Source of the DNA: JAGQRJ01 sp041402045
GTDB lineage: Bacteria > Planctomycetota > J058
Assembly (NCBI GenBank): GCA_041402045.1
Contig: JAWKSZ010000001.1
Coordinates: 124,001-188,000, forward strand
Direction: 5' to 3'
Length of the DNA: 64,000 nt
Shown piece after piece: positions 62,016-64,000 of the stretch. Numbering within the stretch: position 1 is the first letter of the stretch; each line of letters begins with the position of its first letter. The notes under the pieces were generated by a model, which saw only the letters and a list, made by a program, of their open reading frames with translations, searched no databases and was not told the DNA's origin. The translations under genes were made by a program, and so were the position numbers.

Positions 62016-64000
62016 TCGTGCCCTCGACCTCGTCCTCGATCCCCGACTTCGCCGACTGGAGCGCGTCGTCCGCCTCGGCGGCGGCGCCCACGGCGGTCGC
62101 CTCGCGCTCGAGGGCCGCGGCGGCCTCGCCCTGGGCGAGTCCCGCGGCCAAGCGCAGCGCCCGGGCCTCGTCCTCGAAGCACTGCGCGCGGTTCTGACTG
62201 AGCTCTTCGAGGGCGCCCTGCAGTCGGCTCAGCGCCGGCCGCGGCGCGCCGGCGAGCGCCCCCGCGACCAGGGCCTCGCCCTGGGGCAGGTAGAGCGCGT
62301 CCCGGCGCGGACGCGCCGCGAGCTCCTGGGCGATCCGCTCGCGGGACTGGAAGTAGCTGCCGAAGGACTCTTCGATCCGCGCGCGCAGCGCGGTGCGGTC
62401 CTCGGCCACCGCGGCCTCGGCGTAGGCGGCGACGGAGCCGTAGTCGGCCACCACCCGGTCCTTGATCCGCGGCTGGCGCTCGATCCGCGCCAGCCGCTCC
62501 TGGAGCGCGGCCTCGAGCTCCTGCGCGTCGGCGCCGTAGGCCTCGAGCCGGCGGTTGAACAGCGCGTCTTGCTGCAGCAGGGGGAGGGTCAGGTAGGTGC
62601 GGTAGTCGTCCCAGGCCGCGCGATAGGCGGCGATCGCCTCGGCCAGCGCCTCGGGAGTCGGGTCGCTCCCGGCGGCCCGAAACAGCGCGACCCCGGCCTC
62701 GCGCATGGAGGCGCGGGCGGCGCGGGCGTCGTGCCAGTCCCAGTAGACCTGCTCCAGCTTCTCGGCGGCGTAGAGCACCACCGCGGTCTCGCCCACGGTG
62801 TAGACGAAGCCGCCGAGCTTGGCCCAGCGCGAGGTGCGGGCCACGGTCGCCGCGGCCTCGCCCGTCTTGAGGCTGCGCAGCCAGCGGATCCCCTGGGCGC
62901 CCGCCTTGAGCGCGGTCGAGCTCAACCCCAGCGCGGTGAGGCTCACCGCGAACTGGTGGGGGCTGCCCTCGCCGGTGAACAGCTGGGGCAGGAGCATGCC
63001 CGCGGCCAGGGCCACGTTCTGGCGGGCGAGCTCGTTGAGGAACGGGCGGCGCACGAAGCGCGAGAGGAAGCGGCCGTAGAGCACCTGACCGCCCCGCGCG
63101 CCGAGGGCGAACATGCCGTAGTGCAGGTAGAAGTCCGAGGACTGGAGCGAGTCGAAGAACTCCTCCATCCGCAGGCGGTCGCCGGTCTCGAGCGTGGTCG
63201 CGAGCTCCTTGAGGAACAGCGCCAGGGTGAAGTGGGCCAGGCCGCCCACCTCGGGCAGCGCGCGGGCCGCGGTGGCCTCGCCCCAGCGCACGGTGCCGTC
63301 GGCGCGCCGGAACTTCGCCAGGGGATCCGGCCCGCCGTTGGCCGCGCGCTCGAGGGCCTGCAGCCGGCCGCGGAAGGTGCCGTAGCGGAAGAAGGCGCGC
63401 ACGCGCTCGATCAGGCTCGTGCCCTCCCCCGGGCGGAAGGCCTCGAGGGCGATGCGCAGGTCCGCCTGGCCCAGCGAGCCGAACGCTCCCGAGCGGCGCA
63501 GGAGCTCGACCGCGGCGAGGTCCGCCGCGCGCTCGGCCTTGACGCCCCGGGCGTGGGCCAGCTCGTGGGCCACGATCAGCGCCGCGACCCGGCGCACGAA
63601 GGCCTCGCGGCCCTCGGGGGCCGCGACCGCCGCGCGGTCGATGAGCACCGCGAGGAGCCCGCTGGTGACCGTGACCTTCTGGGTCAGGGCGTCGAAGCGC
63701 GCGTCGACCTCGACGCTGGGCTCCACGCTCAGGGTCACCCGGGCGACCTCGGGGGCCTCGGCGGCGAGGGTCGAGCGCAGGCTCACGAAGCTGCGCTCGA
63801 GCTCGATCACGGCGCGGTTGAGGGTGTCGAGGTCCACCGTCGGGGCGGCGGAGGCGCGGACCCGGGGCCCGAAGCCCTCGCCCGCGGCGCCGCGGGAGGC
63901 GCGCCACTCCTCGGCGCGGTTCTTCCCGGTCTCTTGCCGGTAGCGCTCGGTGCGCTCCTGGACCTCCTGAGGCGAGCTCAGCGAGAGCTCGTACCAGTCG
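62005..64000 (-). CDS. Metallopeptidase-like protein with HELAH motif (5' end beyond window)
   Basis: At least 664 residues; reading stays open to the window edge, so the start lies outside. Near the visible N-terminal third, LIVAHELAHARGVKAERAADLAAVELL has the HExxH zinc motif with a downstream E-x-x-A-D, as in M48-type peptidases with their HExxH...E arrangement. The rest is mostly helical with a hydrophobic YTVGETAVVLYAAE segment and long charged coiled-coil-like helices. It overlaps the following paralogue by 11 bp, forming a two-gene unit: one with and one without the zinc site. I do not recognise the family; location (envelope or cytosol) is unclear without its N-terminus. Confidence 0.7.
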   Translation of the reverse strand, partial: DWYELSLSSPQEVQERTERYRQETGKNRAEEWRASRGAAGEGFGPRVRASAAPTVDLDTLNRAVIELERSFVSLRSTLAAEAPEVARVTLSVEPSVEVDARFDALTQKVTVTSGLLAVLIDRAAVAAPEGREAFVRRVAALIVAHELAHARGVKAERAADLAAVELLRRSGAFGSLGQADLRIALEAFRPGEGTSLIERVRAFFRYGTFRGRLQALERAANGGPDPLAKFRRADGTVRWGEATAARALPEVGGLAHFTLALFLKELATTLETGDRLRMEEFFDSLQSSDFYLHYGMFALGARGGQVLYGRFLSRFVRRPFLNELARQNVALAAGMLLPQLFTGEGSPHQFAVSLTALGLSSTALKAGAQGIRWLRSLKTGEAAATVARTSRWAKLGGFVYTVGETAVVLYAAEKLEQVYWDWHDARAARASMREAGVALFRAAGSDPTPEALAEAIAAYRAAWDDYRTYLTLPLLQQDALFNRRLEAYGADAQELEAALQERLARIERQPRIKDRVVADYGSVAAYAEAAVAEDRTALRARIEESFGSYFQSRERIAQELAARPRRDALYLPQGEALVAGALAGAPRPALSRLQGALEELSQNRAQCFEDEARALRLAAGLAQGEAAAALEREATAVGAAAEADDALQSAKSGIEDEVEGTSAR

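Overview
The window is about 64 kb of very GC-rich bacterial chromosome, densely packed with genes, many of which overlap by 4 bp (ATGA or GTGA). The organism is Gram-negative: there are several lipoproteins with lipoboxes and a likely outer-membrane barrel. A prokaryotic RING-type zinc finger protein, an IgA-type M64 peptidase, a divergent RNase HII-like protein, a Ser/Thr kinase fragment, FHA and HEAT proteins and an SGNH hydrolase suggest Planctomycetota or a similar deep lineage. The ferritin-like protein resembles a myxobacterial family, so the phylum is an inference only. I saw no rRNA, tRNA, CRISPR array, integrase or transposase gene.

Layout. 0-2.8 kb: end of an unknown gene, a 2OG-Fe(II) oxygenase-like protein, two small proteins and a ferritin-like protein. 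2.8-9.4 kb: zinc-ribbon and RING-like proteins, a His-rich lipoprotein, a double-ACT regulator, an AmpG-like transporter, a retropepsin-like lipoprotein and an SDR gene split by a 110-bp hairpin insertion. 9.4-16 kb: an unknown protein, pirin, an SDR, and a spermidine/putrescine-type ABC operon (potA frameshifted, then potB, potC, potD). 16-25.9 kb: class II aldolase (frameshifted), HEAT protein, SGNH hydrolase, a zincin plus ATP-grasp pair, a kinase-like phosphotransferase, an M64 peptidase and an outer-membrane-like protein. 25.9-26.7 kb: a nested inverted repeat. 26.7-36.5 kb: PhyH, a sodium:solute symporter, two tandem sirtuins, a large unknown protein, a Rieske protein, a TVP38 membrane protein, sarcosine oxidase-like enzyme and pckA. 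36.6-37 kb: a GAA tract and a repeat element. 37-44.6 kb: ADP-ribosylglycohydrolase, arylamine N-acetyltransferase, lipoprotein, RNase HII-like, ceramidase-like, a cation:proton antiporter (frameshifted) and a GlsB-type protein.

44.9-54.9 kb is a single-strand signalling cluster: histidine kinase, PH-like membrane protein, FHA protein, methyl-accepting protein, two CheW proteins, CheA with a fused receiver, CheB, and CheR with TPRs. There is no separate CheY. It is followed by a 404-bp element with perfect 30-bp inverted ends, a three-gene iron-type ABC operon, a truncated Ser/Thr kinase, a rearranged stretch, and two overlapping paralogous genes of an unrecognised metallopeptidase-like family that run off the right end.

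Two window-wide points matter for a reader. First, several short stretches (about 15.0-16.5, 30.8-30.9, 43.4-44.3, 59.5-59.8 and 61.4-61.6 kb) carry dense single-base frameshifts while the encoded residues stay conserved, which looks more like local sequence error than gene decay. Second, codon choice strongly disfavours the tetramer CATC/GATG: Ile is ATC after a G-ending codon and often ATT after a C-ending codon, and Glu-Met or Gln-Met often use GAA or CAA.
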